Program-made: the position numbers and the translations under genes
Origin: Vibrio maerlii
Lineage (GTDB): Bacteria > Pseudomonadota > Gammaproteobacteria > Enterobacterales > Vibrionaceae
DNA length: 64,000 nucleotides
Assembly: GCF_003415655.1 (NCBI RefSeq)
Contig: NZ_QRHC01000017.1
Location: 1 to 64,000 of the forward strand
Direction of reading: 5' to 3'
The notes under the pieces: model-generated
Told to the model about the DNA's origin: nothing
The model's input: only the letters and a program-made list of their open reading frames with translations
The model's database searches: none
In this document: positions 1 through 9,270 of the stretch, piece by piece
How the letters are laid out: each line of letters begins with the position of its first letter
Numbering within the stretch: position 1 is the stretch's first letter

Positions 1-243
1 GCTAATCTTGACGCGAGAGGCCCGAAGGTCCCCCTCTTTGGCCCGAAGGCATTATGCGGTATTAGCCATCGTTTCCAATGGTTATCCCCCACATCAAGGC
101 ATATTCCCAGGCATTACTCACCCGTCCGCCGCTCGACGCCGTTAACGTTCCCCGAAGGTTCAGATAACTCGTTTCCGCTCGACTTGCATGTGTTAGGCCT
201 GCCGCCAGCGTTCAATCTGAGCCATGATCAAACTCTTCAATTT
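1..243 (-). rRNA. rrs: 16S ribosomal RNA, 5' part only
   Basis: The complement of positions 218-236 is the universal bacterial 16S 5' sequence (AGAGTTTGATCATGGCTCAG), followed by the GAACGCTGGCGGC segment that opens every 16S gene. The mature 5' end should lie near position 243. The gene runs off the left edge, so only about 240 bases of roughly 1,540 are present, covering the first conserved block and variable region V1 into V2. Placement beside hemG matches the enterobacterial hemG-rrsA arrangement. The identity is certain; the species cannot be read from this fragment alone. Confidence 0.98.
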
Positions 244-445
244 AAGATTTTGTCGGCTCAATGAATACTGACTTCAAAACTACTAATGTAATTCTAAAGC
301 TATTATCGTTCCAACAGAACGATAATGAATTGACTGTGCCAAGTCTTTCGACTCGTTTGGTCACTCAGTTCATTGAAACCAAAGTTGAAACCGGAGTTTC
401 ATTTTTGATTATCATCAACGAGTGCCCACACAGATTGATAGGTTT

Positions 446-460
446 AAATTTTTAAAGAGC
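446..460 (-). promoter_or_regulatory. rrn leader boxA antitermination site
   Basis: The complement reads GCTCTTTAAAAATTT, the boxA form of gammaproteobacterial rRNA leaders. It is followed by a CAATCTGTGTGGGCACTCG segment also typical of these leaders. It binds NusB-NusE and permits antitermination through the rRNA operon. The rest of 244-622 is untranslated rRNA leader with no credible gene. Confidence 0.85.
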
Positions 461-622
461 TTTGCTTTAAGAGCTTCTCTCAAAGCGGACGGTCATTTTA
501 GCGATTCAAAGTTTAGTGTCAACCACTTTTTTCAAACTTTTTTCAAGCATTTCTGCTTGGCTTTGTGACCTTACTGATTGGTTACCGTTTCTTTCGAAGC
601 GTTCCCGTGTCAGCGAGGGGGC

Positions 623-650
623 ATTATAGAGATCGCGATCTGATTGGCAA
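623..650 (-). promoter_or_regulatory. rRNA operon promoter (P1-like)
   Basis: On the minus strand a TTGCCA -35 (645-650) and a perfect TATAAT -10 (623-628) are separated by 16 bases, the short spacing usual for rRNA P1 promoters. The -10 is followed by a GC-rich discriminator (GCCCCCTCG), which fits stringent control. Upstream of -35 are A and T runs (651-680) that would serve as an UP element. The start point would be about position 616, giving a leader of about 370 bases. Confidence 0.85.
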
Positions 651-729
651 GCGTTTTTTAGAGAAAAACTCACTTTTTTTGCCTTTCGAGCAAATAACCA
701 TCAAAGGGCGCTAAAAACACCTGTCTTGT

Positions 730-1257
730 TTACATACTTTTAAAGTTTTTGGCAAAAATAGCCACTTTATCCCAGTTAGTGTACTCAACTTCTTTGGTGA
801 TATCTGTTTCACCACCTGTCATCTTCATAATGAATTTGATCATGGTTCTATCGAACAGGTTGTATCTCGGGTAATAGAGCGCTCCAGCAAACACTCCGAT
901 TAACGCAGGTTGCCAAGGGGATTTGATAAGAAACTTACGAATGTATGCGCTACCTTCAGGTGTATCTTTCCCCTGGTCTTCTTTACGCGCAGTCAGATTG
1001 ACGCAAAAGAAAGCAACCTTATGGCTCTTAAGTTGTTCGAGATTGCTCTCTATAAACTGATAGAGCTTTTTGTTTAGGTGGCCATATCGGATCGAAGCAC
1101 CAATCAATACACGATCATATAGAGAGAAGTCTATCTGATTAACTTCATGAAGATTAACAAGCTCACATTCGAGATCTGGTAGCTGCTCATCTATGAAGTT
1201 CAGGATTTTCTTGGTTTGGCCTTCTCGGCTTGAATATAGGAATAATGCTTTTGACAC
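730..1257 (-). CDS. hemG: Menaquinone-dependent protoporphyrinogen IX dehydrogenase HemG
   Basis: This 175-residue flavodoxin-fold protein would oxidise protoporphyrinogen IX to protoporphyrin IX in heme synthesis, passing electrons to the quinone pool at the inner membrane. The N-terminus carries the FMN phosphate-binding loop (LYSSREGQTKKI, residues about 7-18), and the length is close to the 181 residues of the E. coli enzyme. The start is GTG with an AAGGA ribosome binding site 7 bases upstream. It begins 9 bases after the trkH stop, so it is probably cotranscribed with trkH. The trkH-hemG-rrs order matches E. coli. Confidence 0.93.
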   Translation of the reverse strand: MSKALFLYSSREGQTKKILNFIDEQLPDLECELVNLHEVNQIDFSLYDRVLIGASIRYGHLNKKLYQFIESNLEQLKSHKVAFFCVNLTARKEDQGKDTPEGSAYIRKFLIKSPWQPALIGVFAGALYYPRYNLFDRTMIKFIMKMTGGETDITKEVEYTNWDKVAIFAKNFKSM

Positions 1258-1266
1258 AACTTGTCC

Positions 1267-2724
1267 TTAGCTACGCCAGAAAGTTGGCGTGAATAAGATT
1301 AAAAGAGTAAATACTTCTAGACGACCAAAGAGCATGGAGACGACCAGTACCCATTTAGCTTTGTCATTTATATCGCCAAAATGGAGAGCAACCTCGCCTA
1401 AACCAGGGCCTAAATTATTGAGGGTGGCAGCGACAGCTGAGAATGCACTGAGCTCATCCATGCCTGTCGCAATAAGCGCCAGCATACACACCACAAATAC
1501 TAATGCATAAGCAGAAAAGAACCCCCAGACCGCATCCACAACTCGTTGAGGTAGTGCGCTACCACCGAGTTTGATGGTGTATACCGCTCTAGGGTGGATT
1601 AAGCGCTTCATTTCACGCATTCCTTGAAGGGTCAAAAGAAGGATACGAATCACCTTCATACCACCGCCTGTAGAACCTGCACAACCACCTATAAAAGAAG
1701 AGAACAATAATAGGACGGGTAAGAATAGTGGCCACTCTGAAAAGCCAGTTGTAGTGAACCCCGCCGTTGTCGAAATAGAAACAGTCTGGAATAACGCCTG
1801 ATCGAACGCATCATAGTAAGAGTCATACGAATGATGGTTGAGTAACAACAAGAAACAAATCAAGAATAGCCCAGCTTGAATACCAAAGAAGGCTCTAAAT
1901 TCTGGGTCTTTCCAATAATATTTGGGATTCACACCACCAGAAGCAAATGCGGCAAAGTGCAATGAATAGTTACACGCGGAGATTAATAGGAACACCACGG
2001 TAATCATATTAATTGCATGGCTATCAAAATAACCCATGCTGGCATCGTGCGTTGAAAAGCCACCGATAGCGATAGTGGAGAAGCTATGACTAATGGCATC
2101 AAATGGCGTCATGCCAGCAATCCAGAAAGCGACAGCACAAGCAATAGTAAGGCTTAAATAGATATACCAAAGTGCTTTTGCCGTTTCGGCAATACGCGGG
2201 GTCATCTTGCTGTCTTTTACTGGGCCAGGGATCTCGGCGCGATAAAGCTGCATACCACCGATACCGAGTACTGGCAAAATAGCTACGGCAAGCACGATGA
2301 TACCCATACCACCAAACCACTGTAGAAACTGGCGATAAAATAGGATCGCTTTTGGTAGTTCATCTAAACCAACGATGACCGTTGCACCGGTCGTTGTTAA
2401 TGCTGAGAAGGATTCAAAGAAGGCATCGGTTACTGATACATTTGGGTTATCAGCAATGAGAAAAGGCAGAGCTCCGGCACTACCAATAACGGTCCAGAAC
2501 AGAACCACTATCAAAAAGCCATCACGAGCCTTCAGCTCATGTTTATGTCGACGATTGGGGAACCAAAACATACCGCCACAAAATAGCAGTACAAAGAATG
2601 TGGTGACGAATGGTACACCAGCACCATCTCTATATATAAGAGCAACTAAAGCGGGTGCCAACATAGAAACACTGAAGATTGCGAGCAGCAGTCCAACAAT
2701 GCGTATAATAGAGCGAAATTGCAT
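1267..2724 (-). CDS. trkH: Trk system potassium uptake protein TrkH
   Basis: This 485-residue integral membrane protein forms the potassium-translocating subunit of the Trk system, working with the NAD/ATP-binding regulator TrkA (not in this window). Four pore-loop repeats with conserved glycines are visible: SALTTTGATV, IAIGGFSTHD, TTAGFTTTGFS and LNNLGPGLGE. The C-terminus FTPTFWRS is characteristic of the family, and the length matches E. coli TrkH (483). It lies between yigZ and hemG, the conserved yigZ-trkH-hemG order. No strong ribosome binding site precedes the ATG. A second trkH paralogue lies at the right end of the window. Confidence 0.95.
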   Translation of the reverse strand: MQFRSIIRIVGLLLAIFSVSMLAPALVALIYRDGAGVPFVTTFFVLLFCGGMFWFPNRRHKHELKARDGFLIVVLFWTVIGSAGALPFLIADNPNVSVTDAFFESFSALTTTGATVIVGLDELPKAILFYRQFLQWFGGMGIIVLAVAILPVLGIGGMQLYRAEIPGPVKDSKMTPRIAETAKALWYIYLSLTIACAVAFWIAGMTPFDAISHSFSTIAIGGFSTHDASMGYFDSHAINMITVVFLLISACNYSLHFAAFASGGVNPKYYWKDPEFRAFFGIQAGLFLICFLLLLNHHSYDSYYDAFDQALFQTVSISTTAGFTTTGFSEWPLFLPVLLLFSSFIGGCAGSTGGGMKVIRILLLTLQGMREMKRLIHPRAVYTIKLGGSALPQRVVDAVWGFFSAYALVFVVCMLALIATGMDELSAFSAVAATLNNLGPGLGEVALHFGDINDKAKWVLVVSMLFGRLEVFTLLILFTPTFWRS

Positions 2725-2763
2725 GAGGTTAATTTATTGAAGCGTACGCTTCATGCTTCCTTG

Positions 2764-3384
2764 TTATTCTTTAACTTGACTCACCAGTGCCTTGGCACCG
2801 CTTTTATTGATCATCGATTGGGTAAAGGAGTCAACTTCACTCACTTCTATTTCTACGATTAAAGTTACTTGCACGCCGTAGTCTGATTCAACTTCTATCG
2901 CTTGATGTTGAGCCATGATTGACTGCGCGATAGACATAAACCCATAGTCTAACTCTAGCCGCAAGTGAGTGGTTATTTTTTTCTCTAATGTTTGAAGCAG
3001 CTTAAGTGCTTGTTGCACGCCGCCACCATATGCTTTAACTAAACCACCCGTACCTAGCTTTATTCCGCCGGAATATCGTGTGACGACCGCACTGATTTCA
3101 CCCACACCAGAACCCGACAACTGGGCAAGGATCGGTTTCCCTGCAGTTCCAGAGGGTTCTCCGTCATCACTAAAGCCCCATTTCATCGAGTCTTCAGGTC
3201 TACCCGCCACAAAACCCCAACAGTTGTGTCTTGCACTTGCATGCTCAGCCTTCACACCCTCTATAAACGCTTTGGCAGCCTCTACACTAGGGGTATGAGC
3301 CAGGTGAGTAATAAAGACACTCTTTTTAATTTCTTCTTCAAAGACTGCTGATTGAAGGGGGATTAGATAGGGCTGTACGTTCAT
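2764..3384 (-). CDS. yigZ: YigZ, IMPACT/UPF0029 family protein
   Basis: This 206-residue protein has the IMPACT N-terminal domain (about residues 18-125) with the family signature DGEPSGTAGKP and a GGIKLGTGGLVKAY segment, followed by a small C-terminal ferredoxin-like domain. The eukaryotic homologue IMPACT inhibits the GCN2 kinase. The bacterial role is not established, and a translation-related or regulatory function is inference. It heads the yigZ-trkH-hemG cluster and is divergent from fadB across about 225 bases. The size equals E. coli YigZ (204). Confidence 0.9.
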   Translation of the reverse strand: MNVQPYLIPLQSAVFEEEIKKSVFITHLAHTPSVEAAKAFIEGVKAEHASARHNCWGFVAGRPEDSMKWGFSDDGEPSGTAGKPILAQLSGSGVGEISAVVTRYSGGIKLGTGGLVKAYGGGVQQALKLLQTLEKKITTHLRLELDYGFMSIAQSIMAQHQAIEVESDYGVQVTLIVEIEVSEVDSFTQSMINKSGAKALVSQVKE

Positions 3385-3523
3385 AACATTCGATTAATGA
3401 AGAGAATGAGCAAATTGTATCACGGGCGGTATAGATGTGTAGATACCTGTCCAACCACACAATGTTAAACACTTGTTTAAAAAATGTATTGAAATTGAAC
3501 TTGTCAGCGTTCAAACTCTAATC

Positions 3524-3540
3524 ACTGGTCTAACCACTAG
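3524..3540. promoter_or_regulatory. Probable FadR operator upstream of fadB
   Basis: The 17-base site ACTGGTCTAACCACTAG has the TGGTC-N2-ACCA core of FadR operators, 70 bases upstream of the fadB start. FadR represses beta-oxidation genes and is released by long-chain acyl-CoA. The match is by eye against the known FadR half-site pattern. The sequence alone does not show occupancy. Confidence 0.6.
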
Positions 3541-3610
3541 TCTGACAAAAAACCAAAATACAACAATACTCTCTTACGCAATCATGGATTGTATGTCACG
3601 GAGATAGACA

Positions 3611-5782
3611 ATGATTTACCAAGCTGAAACCCTACAGGTAAAGGAAGTAAAAGACGGTATTGCAGAACTGAGTTTCTGTGCACCGAAGTCGGTCAACAAG
3701 CTTGACTTGGCTACACTAGAATCGCTCGATAAAGCCCTTGATGCTCTCAATAGCTATGAAGGTCTAAAAGGAGTAATGCTGACCTCAGATAAAGACACCT
3801 TTATCGTTGGTGCAGATATCACTGAATTCCTTGGATTGTTTGCCAAAGAAGAACAAGAGCTCGATCAATGGCTACGATTTGCTAATAGTATCTTTAGCAA
3901 ATTAGAAGATCTTCCTGTCCCAACTCTCTCAGTATTAAAAGGCCACACCCTCGGTGGCGGTTGTGAATGCGTTCTAGCAACCGATATGCGCATTGGTGAC
4001 AAGACCACCAGCATCGGCTTACCAGAAACAAAACTCGGCATTATGCCAGGATTCGGTGGTTGTGTTCGCCTACCTCGTGTCATTGGTGCGGACAGCGCGA
4101 TGGAAATCATTACCCAAGGTAAGGCATGTCGCGCAGATGAAGCTCTAAAGGTTGGCCTACTCGATGCAATTGTCGATACAGATGCACTGTATGAGTCGGC
4201 ACTACAAACGCTAACCTCTGCTATCAATGAGAAAATTGACTGGCAAGCACGTCGCCAGCAAAAAACATCGGCACTAACGCTCAGCAAGTTAGAGGCGATG
4301 ATGAGCTTTACCATGGCCAAAGGCCTCGTCGCTCAAAAAGCAGGACCACACTACCCTGCACCAATGAAAGCGGTTATCGCAATTGAAGAGGCAGCACGTA
4401 GTGCTCGCGATGAAGCACTCGATATCGAGCGCAAACATTTCATTACCCTAGCCAAATCAGAAGAAGCAAAATCACTGGTCGGCTTGTTCCTCAATGATCA
4501 ATACATCAAAGGTCTTGCTAAGAAAGCATCGAAATCAGCAAGTAAAGGGACAGCGCGCGCGGCGGTATTGGGTGCCGGTATTATGGGTGGCGGTATTGCT
4601 TACCAGTCTGCACTTAAGGGCGTGCCAGTTATCATGAAAGATATCGCTCAGGCGTCACTTGATCTCGGCATGAACGAGGCTTCGAAGCTGCTGAATAAGC
4701 GCCTTTCTCGTGGTCGAATTGATGGCTTTAAGATGGCAGGTATTCTTTCGTCGATTACACCAAGCCTCCACTACGCCGGTATTGAGAACTCAGATGTAAT
4801 TGTTGAAGCGGTAGTTGAAAACCCTAAGGTGAAATCTGCAGTGTTAGCTGAGGTCGAAGAACACGTCAGTGAAGAGACGGTTATCACCTCCAACACCTCA
4901 ACTATTCCTATCAACCTGCTAGCAAGGTCACTCAAGCGCCCGGAAAACTTCTGTGGCATGCACTTCTTTAATCCTGTGCATCGTATGCCTTTGGTTGAGA
5001 TCATTCGTGGTGAGCACACCTCAGATGAAACCATCAATCGCGTTGTTGCTTACGCAGCGAAGATGGGTAAATCCCCTATAGTGGTCAATGATTGCCCGGG
5101 CTTCTTCGTAAACCGTGTTCTTTTCCCATACTTTGGTGGTTTTAGCCAACTACTCAACGATGGTGCTGACTTTGTTCAGGTCGATAAAGTCATGGAACGC
5201 AAGTTTGGCTGGCCAATGGGACCTGCTTATCTACTTGATGTGGTGGGTTTAGACACTGCGCACCATGCACAAGCTGTAATGGCACAGGGGTTCCCTGAGC
5301 GTATGGCGAAAGATCAGCGTGATGCGATTGATGCACTGTTTGAAGCGGATCGCTTCGGTCAGAAAAATGGTAGTGGTTTCTACAGCTACACCCTTGATAA
5401 AAAAGGTCGCCCTAAGAAATCGTTCAATGAAGACGTCCTGCCATTACTCGAATCCGTAAGCAAACCACGTCAAGAGTTCGATGACCAAACCATTATCCAA
5501 CGCGTGATGATTCCAATGATCAATGAAGTCGCACTGTGTCTTGAAGAAGGCATTATCGCTTCACCACAAGAGGCTGATATGGCGCTTGTTTATGGTCTTG
5601 GTTTCCCTCCATTCCGTGGTGGTGTTTTCCGTTACTTAGATAGTATTGGAATTGCTAACTACGTAGAGATGGCAAAAGGCTATGCAGATTTGGGTGCAAT
5701 GTATCAAGTACCACAACTGCTGATTGATATGGCGAGTAAAGGCGAAAGCTTTTATGACGCTCAACAAGCATCGTCTCTATAA
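3611..5782 (+). CDS. fadB: Fatty acid oxidation complex alpha subunit FadB
   Basis: This 723-residue multifunctional enzyme carries enoyl-CoA hydratase, isomerase, 3-hydroxyacyl-CoA dehydrogenase and epimerase activities of beta-oxidation. The N-terminal crotonase domain (about 1-190) shows GGGCECVLATD and LPETKLGIMPGFGG, which contain the two catalytic glutamates. The NAD-binding domain opens with VLGAGIMGGGIAYQSA (about residue 318) and has the dehydrogenase signature HFFNPVHRMPLVEII. The length matches E. coli FadB (729). ACGGAGA precedes the ATG. fadA follows after 26 bases and encodes the partner thiolase, together forming the alpha2beta2 complex. Confidence 0.97.
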   Translation: MIYQAETLQVKEVKDGIAELSFCAPKSVNKLDLATLESLDKALDALNSYEGLKGVMLTSDKDTFIVGADITEFLGLFAKEEQELDQWLRFANSIFSKLEDLPVPTLSVLKGHTLGGGCECVLATDMRIGDKTTSIGLPETKLGIMPGFGGCVRLPRVIGADSAMEIITQGKACRADEALKVGLLDAIVDTDALYESALQTLTSAINEKIDWQARRQQKTSALTLSKLEAMMSFTMAKGLVAQKAGPHYPAPMKAVIAIEEAARSARDEALDIERKHFITLAKSEEAKSLVGLFLNDQYIKGLAKKASKSASKGTARAAVLGAGIMGGGIAYQSALKGVPVIMKDIAQASLDLGMNEASKLLNKRLSRGRIDGFKMAGILSSITPSLHYAGIENSDVIVEAVVENPKVKSAVLAEVEEHVSEETVITSNTSTIPINLLARSLKRPENFCGMHFFNPVHRMPLVEIIRGEHTSDETINRVVAYAAKMGKSPIVVNDCPGFFVNRVLFPYFGGFSQLLNDGADFVQVDKVMERKFGWPMGPAYLLDVVGLDTAHHAQAVMAQGFPERMAKDQRDAIDALFEADRFGQKNGSGFYSYTLDKKGRPKKSFNEDVLPLLESVSKPRQEFDDQTIIQRVMIPMINEVALCLEEGIIASPQEADMALVYGLGFPPFRGGVFRYLDSIGIANYVEMAKGYADLGAMYQVPQLLIDMASKGESFYDAQQASSL

Positions 5783-5808
5783 ACCACGTTTGGAAAAGGA
5801 ATAACAAA

Positions 5809-6972
5809 ATGAAAAATGTAGTTGTTGTTGATTGCCTTCGTACCCCGATGGGCCGCTCCAAAGGTGGTGCGTTCCGTCATAAGAGAGCAGAAGATCTTTC
5901 AGCTCATTTGATGAAAGGCATTTTAGAACGCAATCCTGAGGTAAACCCAAGTGAAATCGAAGATATCTATTGGGGTTGTGTACAGCAAACATTGGAGCAA
6001 GGCTTCAACGTTGCTCGAAATGCTGCTTTGTTAGCAGGATTACCGATTGAAATTGGTGCTGTTACAGTCAACCGTTTGTGCGGCTCATCTATGCAAGCTC
6101 TGCATGATGCTACCCGTTCAATTATGGTTGGAGATGCGGAAATCTGCTTGATTGGCGGTGTTGAGCACATGGGTCATGTTCCTATGACTCATGGTGTCGA
6201 TTTTCACCCAGGTCTGTCGAAGAACGTTGCAAAAGCTGCAGGCATGATGGGTTTGACGGCTGAGATGCTTGGCAAGCTTCATGGCATCAGTCGTGAGCAG
6301 CAGGATGCATTCGCTGCACGCTCGCACGCTCGTGCACAAGCCGCAACGGTTGAGGGTCGCTTTAAGAGCGAGATCCTACCAACAGAAGGTCATGCTGCTG
6401 ATGGCACACTGTTTACTCTTGACCACGATGAAGTGATTCGTCCGGAAACCACTGTTGAAGGTTTATCTCAATTACGCCCGGTGTTTGACCCTGTCAATGG
6501 TACAGTGACAGCAGGTTCCTCATCAGCCCTGTCTGATGGCGCCTCAGCGATGCTAATCATGAGTGAAGAAAAAGCTAAAGAACTCGGTTTGAAGATCCGT
6601 GCTCGTGTTAAGTCGATGGCGATTGCTGGCTGCGACCCATCGGTAATGGGCTATGGTCCTGTACCTGCTACACAAAAAGCATTGAAACGAGCGGGCCTTA
6701 CCATTGAAGATATGGATGTCGTTGAGTTAAACGAAGCATTTGCGGCTCAGTCTCTACCATGTGCTAAAGACCTTGGGCTACTTGATGTGGTTGATGAGAA
6801 GGTAAACCTGAACGGCGGCGCTATTGCACTCGGGCACCCACTGGGGTGTTCAGGCTCTCGCATCTCGACGACGCTTATCAACTTGATGGAAGCTAAAGAC
6901 GCCAAATATGGCCTAGCAACTATGTGTATTGGCTTAGGTCAAGGTATTGCGACGATATTCGAACGTCCTTAA
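5809..6972 (+). CDS. fadA: 3-ketoacyl-CoA thiolase FadA
   Basis: This 387-residue thiolase cleaves 3-ketoacyl-CoA with CoA to give acetyl-CoA and a shortened acyl-CoA, completing each beta-oxidation round. It has exactly the E. coli FadA length. The acyl-accepting cysteine lies in VNRLCGSSMQAL (about residue 91), the histidine motif is GGAIALGHPLGCSG, and the second catalytic cysteine is in MCIGLGQGIA near the C-terminus. It is the distal gene of the fadBA operon, ended by the terminator at 7009-7033, and is probably under the FadR site upstream of fadB. Confidence 0.97.
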   Translation: MKNVVVVDCLRTPMGRSKGGAFRHKRAEDLSAHLMKGILERNPEVNPSEIEDIYWGCVQQTLEQGFNVARNAALLAGLPIEIGAVTVNRLCGSSMQALHDATRSIMVGDAEICLIGGVEHMGHVPMTHGVDFHPGLSKNVAKAAGMMGLTAEMLGKLHGISREQQDAFAARSHARAQAATVEGRFKSEILPTEGHAADGTLFTLDHDEVIRPETTVEGLSQLRPVFDPVNGTVTAGSSSALSDGASAMLIMSEEKAKELGLKIRARVKSMAIAGCDPSVMGYGPVPATQKALKRAGLTIEDMDVVELNEAFAAQSLPCAKDLGLLDVVDEKVNLNGGAIALGHPLGCSGSRISTTLINLMEAKDAKYGLATMCIGLGQGIATIFERP

Positions 6973-7008
6973 CTCTCTATCCCGTACAGATAGTCTTGGT
7001 GAGCAAGT

Positions 7009-7033
7009 AGCGCAGCTTCGGCTGCGCTTTTTA
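7009..7033 (+). terminator. fadBA terminator
   Basis: A perfect 8-bp stem AGCGCAGC/GCTGCGCT with a TTCG tetraloop is followed by five T residues, 37 bases after the fadA stop. It is a canonical intrinsic terminator. Confidence 0.92.
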
Positions 7034-7156
7034 TTTCATGCAACGTAGTATGCATCACACGCATAGATTCGATGTTTAAGTTTCATTATTTTTTCTCACC
7101 GTTGTCGACTATTGTTATTGGCAGACAAACGAATTATTCCTCTAACGGAGATCACC

Positions 7157-8137
7157 ATGTTTAAAGCACTAGTACTAAACCAAGAAGAGAAAAAAACCAT
7201 TGCTGCTGTCACTGAGATTGAAGAATCTCAACTTCCAGAAGGCAGCGTTAAGATTGACGTAAACTACTCTTCTCTAAACTATAAAGATGGTTTAGCTATC
7301 ACGGGGAAAGGTCGTATTGTTCGCCAGTTCCCAATGGTTCCTGGTATTGATCTAGCAGGCGTGGTTTCTCAATCTGATGACCCTCGTTACAAAGAAGGCG
7401 ACGAAGTGGTACTGACCGGCTGGGGCGTTGGTGAAGGTCACTGGGGTGGCATGGCTGAGAAAGCGAGCCTAAACGGTGATTGGCTAGTCCCTATGCCAAA
7501 AGGCTTAGATGCGAAAAAGGTAATGGCGATTGGTACTGCAGGTTTCACGGCTATGTTGTGTGTTCAAGCTATTGTTGATGCAGGGGTAAAACCAGAAGAT
7601 GGTGAAATCCTAGTAACAGGCTCAAGCGGTGGTGTGGGCAGCGTGTCTATCACTCTACTTAACCAACTAGGCTATAAAGTAGCAGCTGTCACAGGTCGTG
7701 CTTCTGAAAACGGTGAACTATTAAAGTCGCTAGGTGCAAGTCGCATCGTTGAACGTAGCGAACTAGAAGAGCCAGCTAAACCATTAGAAAAACAATTGTG
7801 GGCTGGTGCTATCGATACTGTAGGCAGCAAGGTACTGGCTAAAGTGCTTGCGCAGGTTGATTACAACGGCGTGGTAGCAGCGTGTGGTCTAGCGGGTGGT
7901 TTTGACCTGCCAACAACAGTAATGCCGTTCATCCTTCGTAATGTGCGCCTACAAGGTATTGACTCTGTAATGTGCCCGCGCGAAAAACGTATTAAAGCTT
8001 GGGAGCAATTATCTGAGCTACTGCCAGAATCGTTTTACCAGCAGGCAACAAAAGAAGTTGCATTAGAAGACGCGATTCAAGCTGCTGAAGATATTACTAA
8101 TGGTCAAGTAACCGGCCGTGTATTGATTAAGCTGTAA
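7157..8137 (+). CDS. acuI: AcuI/YhdH-type acrylyl-CoA reductase (MDR family)
   Basis: This 326-residue medium-chain dehydrogenase/reductase lacks the zinc ligands of alcohol dehydrogenases. Its N-terminal GroES-like domain has the YKDGLAITGKG segment typical of YhdH/AcuI, and the nucleotide-binding domain has TGSSGGVGSVSITLL (about residue 152), indicating NADPH. AcuI reduces the toxic intermediate acryloyl-CoA to propionyl-CoA; the closely related YhdH has the same activity. I chose the ATG at 7157 because CGGAG lies 7 bases upstream and homologues begin MFKAL. An in-frame ATG 45 bases upstream lacks a ribosome binding site. The proximity to fadBA may only be positional. Confidence 0.85.
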   Translation: MFKALVLNQEEKKTIAAVTEIEESQLPEGSVKIDVNYSSLNYKDGLAITGKGRIVRQFPMVPGIDLAGVVSQSDDPRYKEGDEVVLTGWGVGEGHWGGMAEKASLNGDWLVPMPKGLDAKKVMAIGTAGFTAMLCVQAIVDAGVKPEDGEILVTGSSGGVGSVSITLLNQLGYKVAAVTGRASENGELLKSLGASRIVERSELEEPAKPLEKQLWAGAIDTVGSKVLAKVLAQVDYNGVVAACGLAGGFDLPTTVMPFILRNVRLQGIDSVMCPREKRIKAWEQLSELLPESFYQQATKEVALEDAIQAAEDITNGQVTGRVLIKL

Positions 8138-8161
8138 GATGTCTTAACAACAAAAGAGTAT

Positions 8162-8187
8162 AGGGTCACTATGTTGTGACCCTTTTA
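8162..8187 (+). terminator. Terminator after acuI
   Basis: An 8-bp stem AGGGTCAC/GTGACCCT with a 6-base loop is followed by TTTTAATTTG on the plus strand. The minus side has no U-tract, so it ends acuI rather than the convergent LysR gene. Confidence 0.85.
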
Positions 8188-8202
8188 ATTTGTTTTGGAT
8201 AG

Positions 8203-9144
8203 TTATCCAAGCCCGATATCTTCGATACGCTTTTGTATCAGCTTGCCACACTCTTCTTTCAATACCCTTCTCAGCCATTTTTGCGACTCCGATGTATCAC
8301 AGCGTGTGTGCCAAATCAGTGAGTAATCAAATGGCGTAAACTCAAATGGCAGCGGTTTAACGACTAAGTCATAACGCTCAGCAACTAAGTAAGCTAAATC
8401 GGCGGGCACCGTAATCACCAATGGCATTTTATCGACGATCGCCAGTGCAGCTTCAAGGTGATACGCTCGTAGCACCATGCGACGAGGCTTTTGGTTGACT
8501 AAAGCATTGTCCAGCAACGCCTTGACCCCATCACTGATCGCTATCATGGCATGCGGGAAGGAAATATAGTCCTCAAGGCTCAATGATTGATTGGCTAGTG
8601 GGTGCTCTTTCGACAAAAGGCAAAGCACACCAACCGGACCTAGCACTTGCTGATGAAGTGGCGTGACCGAACCCGTTGGACGGCAGATCGCCATATCAAC
8701 CTTTTCAGTGCTGAGTTGACGAAATAGGTTCTCATGCTGCAAGGGGATAAACTCAAGCGACACATTGGGCGCTTGCTCATATACCTTCGGCAGAGCGTAA
8801 GGCAAGATCGTCTGCATCGCATAGTCGGTGGTGGCGATTTGAAAGTGCTCATCGCAATGATATGGATCGAAATCGCTCGGGGTTAACAGCTGTCGGAAAG
8901 ACTCTAATGGCTTATCAAGGCGTTGGCCAATCTCTAGAGCCTTGGTGGTTGGAATCAACCTTTGCCCCTGGCGAGTAAAGAGAGGGTCATCGAGCAGATC
9001 ACGCAGCCTTCCTAGCACACGGCTGGTTGCAGATTGGCTGAGATTGAGCCTCACCGCTGCTTGACTTACACTCCCCTCTTCGATCAACACCTTTAAGGCC
9101 ACGAGCAAGTTGAGGTCACGACGATAAATATCTTCTAATTCCAC
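8203..9144 (-). CDS. LysR-family transcriptional regulator, target unknown
   Basis: This 313-residue LysR regulator has an N-terminal winged helix-turn-helix (about residues 8-67, core LNLSQSATSRVLGRL) and a C-terminal periplasmic-binding-like effector domain (about 95-300). The start is GTG, the only plausible one. Its neighbours are convergent acuI and an upstream small membrane protein separated by a terminator, so it is monocistronic. LysR regulators often control an adjacent divergent gene, but none is present here, so no target can be named. I do not recognise a specific subfamily. Confidence 0.85.
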   Translation of the reverse strand: MELEDIYRRDLNLLVALKVLIEEGSVSQAAVRLNLSQSATSRVLGRLRDLLDDPLFTRQGQRLIPTTKALEIGQRLDKPLESFRQLLTPSDFDPYHCDEHFQIATTDYAMQTILPYALPKVYEQAPNVSLEFIPLQHENLFRQLSTEKVDMAICRPTGSVTPLHQQVLGPVGVLCLLSKEHPLANQSLSLEDYISFPHAMIAISDGVKALLDNALVNQKPRRMVLRAYHLEAALAIVDKMPLVITVPADLAYLVAERYDLVVKPLPFEFTPFDYSLIWHTRCDTSESQKWLRRVLKEECGKLIQKRIEDIGLG

Positions 9145-9191
9145 GCTTTAACATCCGTTCAGAGTTACTCCTTCTAGTGTACTCTTCAGGC

Positions 9192-9217
9192 AAAAAAAAT
9201 CCCGCCTTTCAGCGGGG
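9192..9217 (-). terminator. Terminator after the small membrane protein gene
   Basis: On the minus strand a CCCGC/GCGGG stem with a 6-base loop is followed by eight T residues after an A. It separates the 61-residue membrane protein gene from the LysR gene downstream. Confidence 0.85.
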
Positions 9218-9270
9218 AAGCCCAAGAAAAATGGGATAGTGTCGGAATATAAATCTAGTACGTATTAGGA

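Noticed and set aside
261..455. 64-residue open frame on the plus strand in the rRNA leader
   Set aside because: It is antisense to the rRNA leader and boxA, has no ribosome binding site, and its composition follows the leader.
2375..2740. 121-residue plus-strand frame inside trkH
   Set aside because: It is antisense to trkH and has no ribosome binding site or family similarity.
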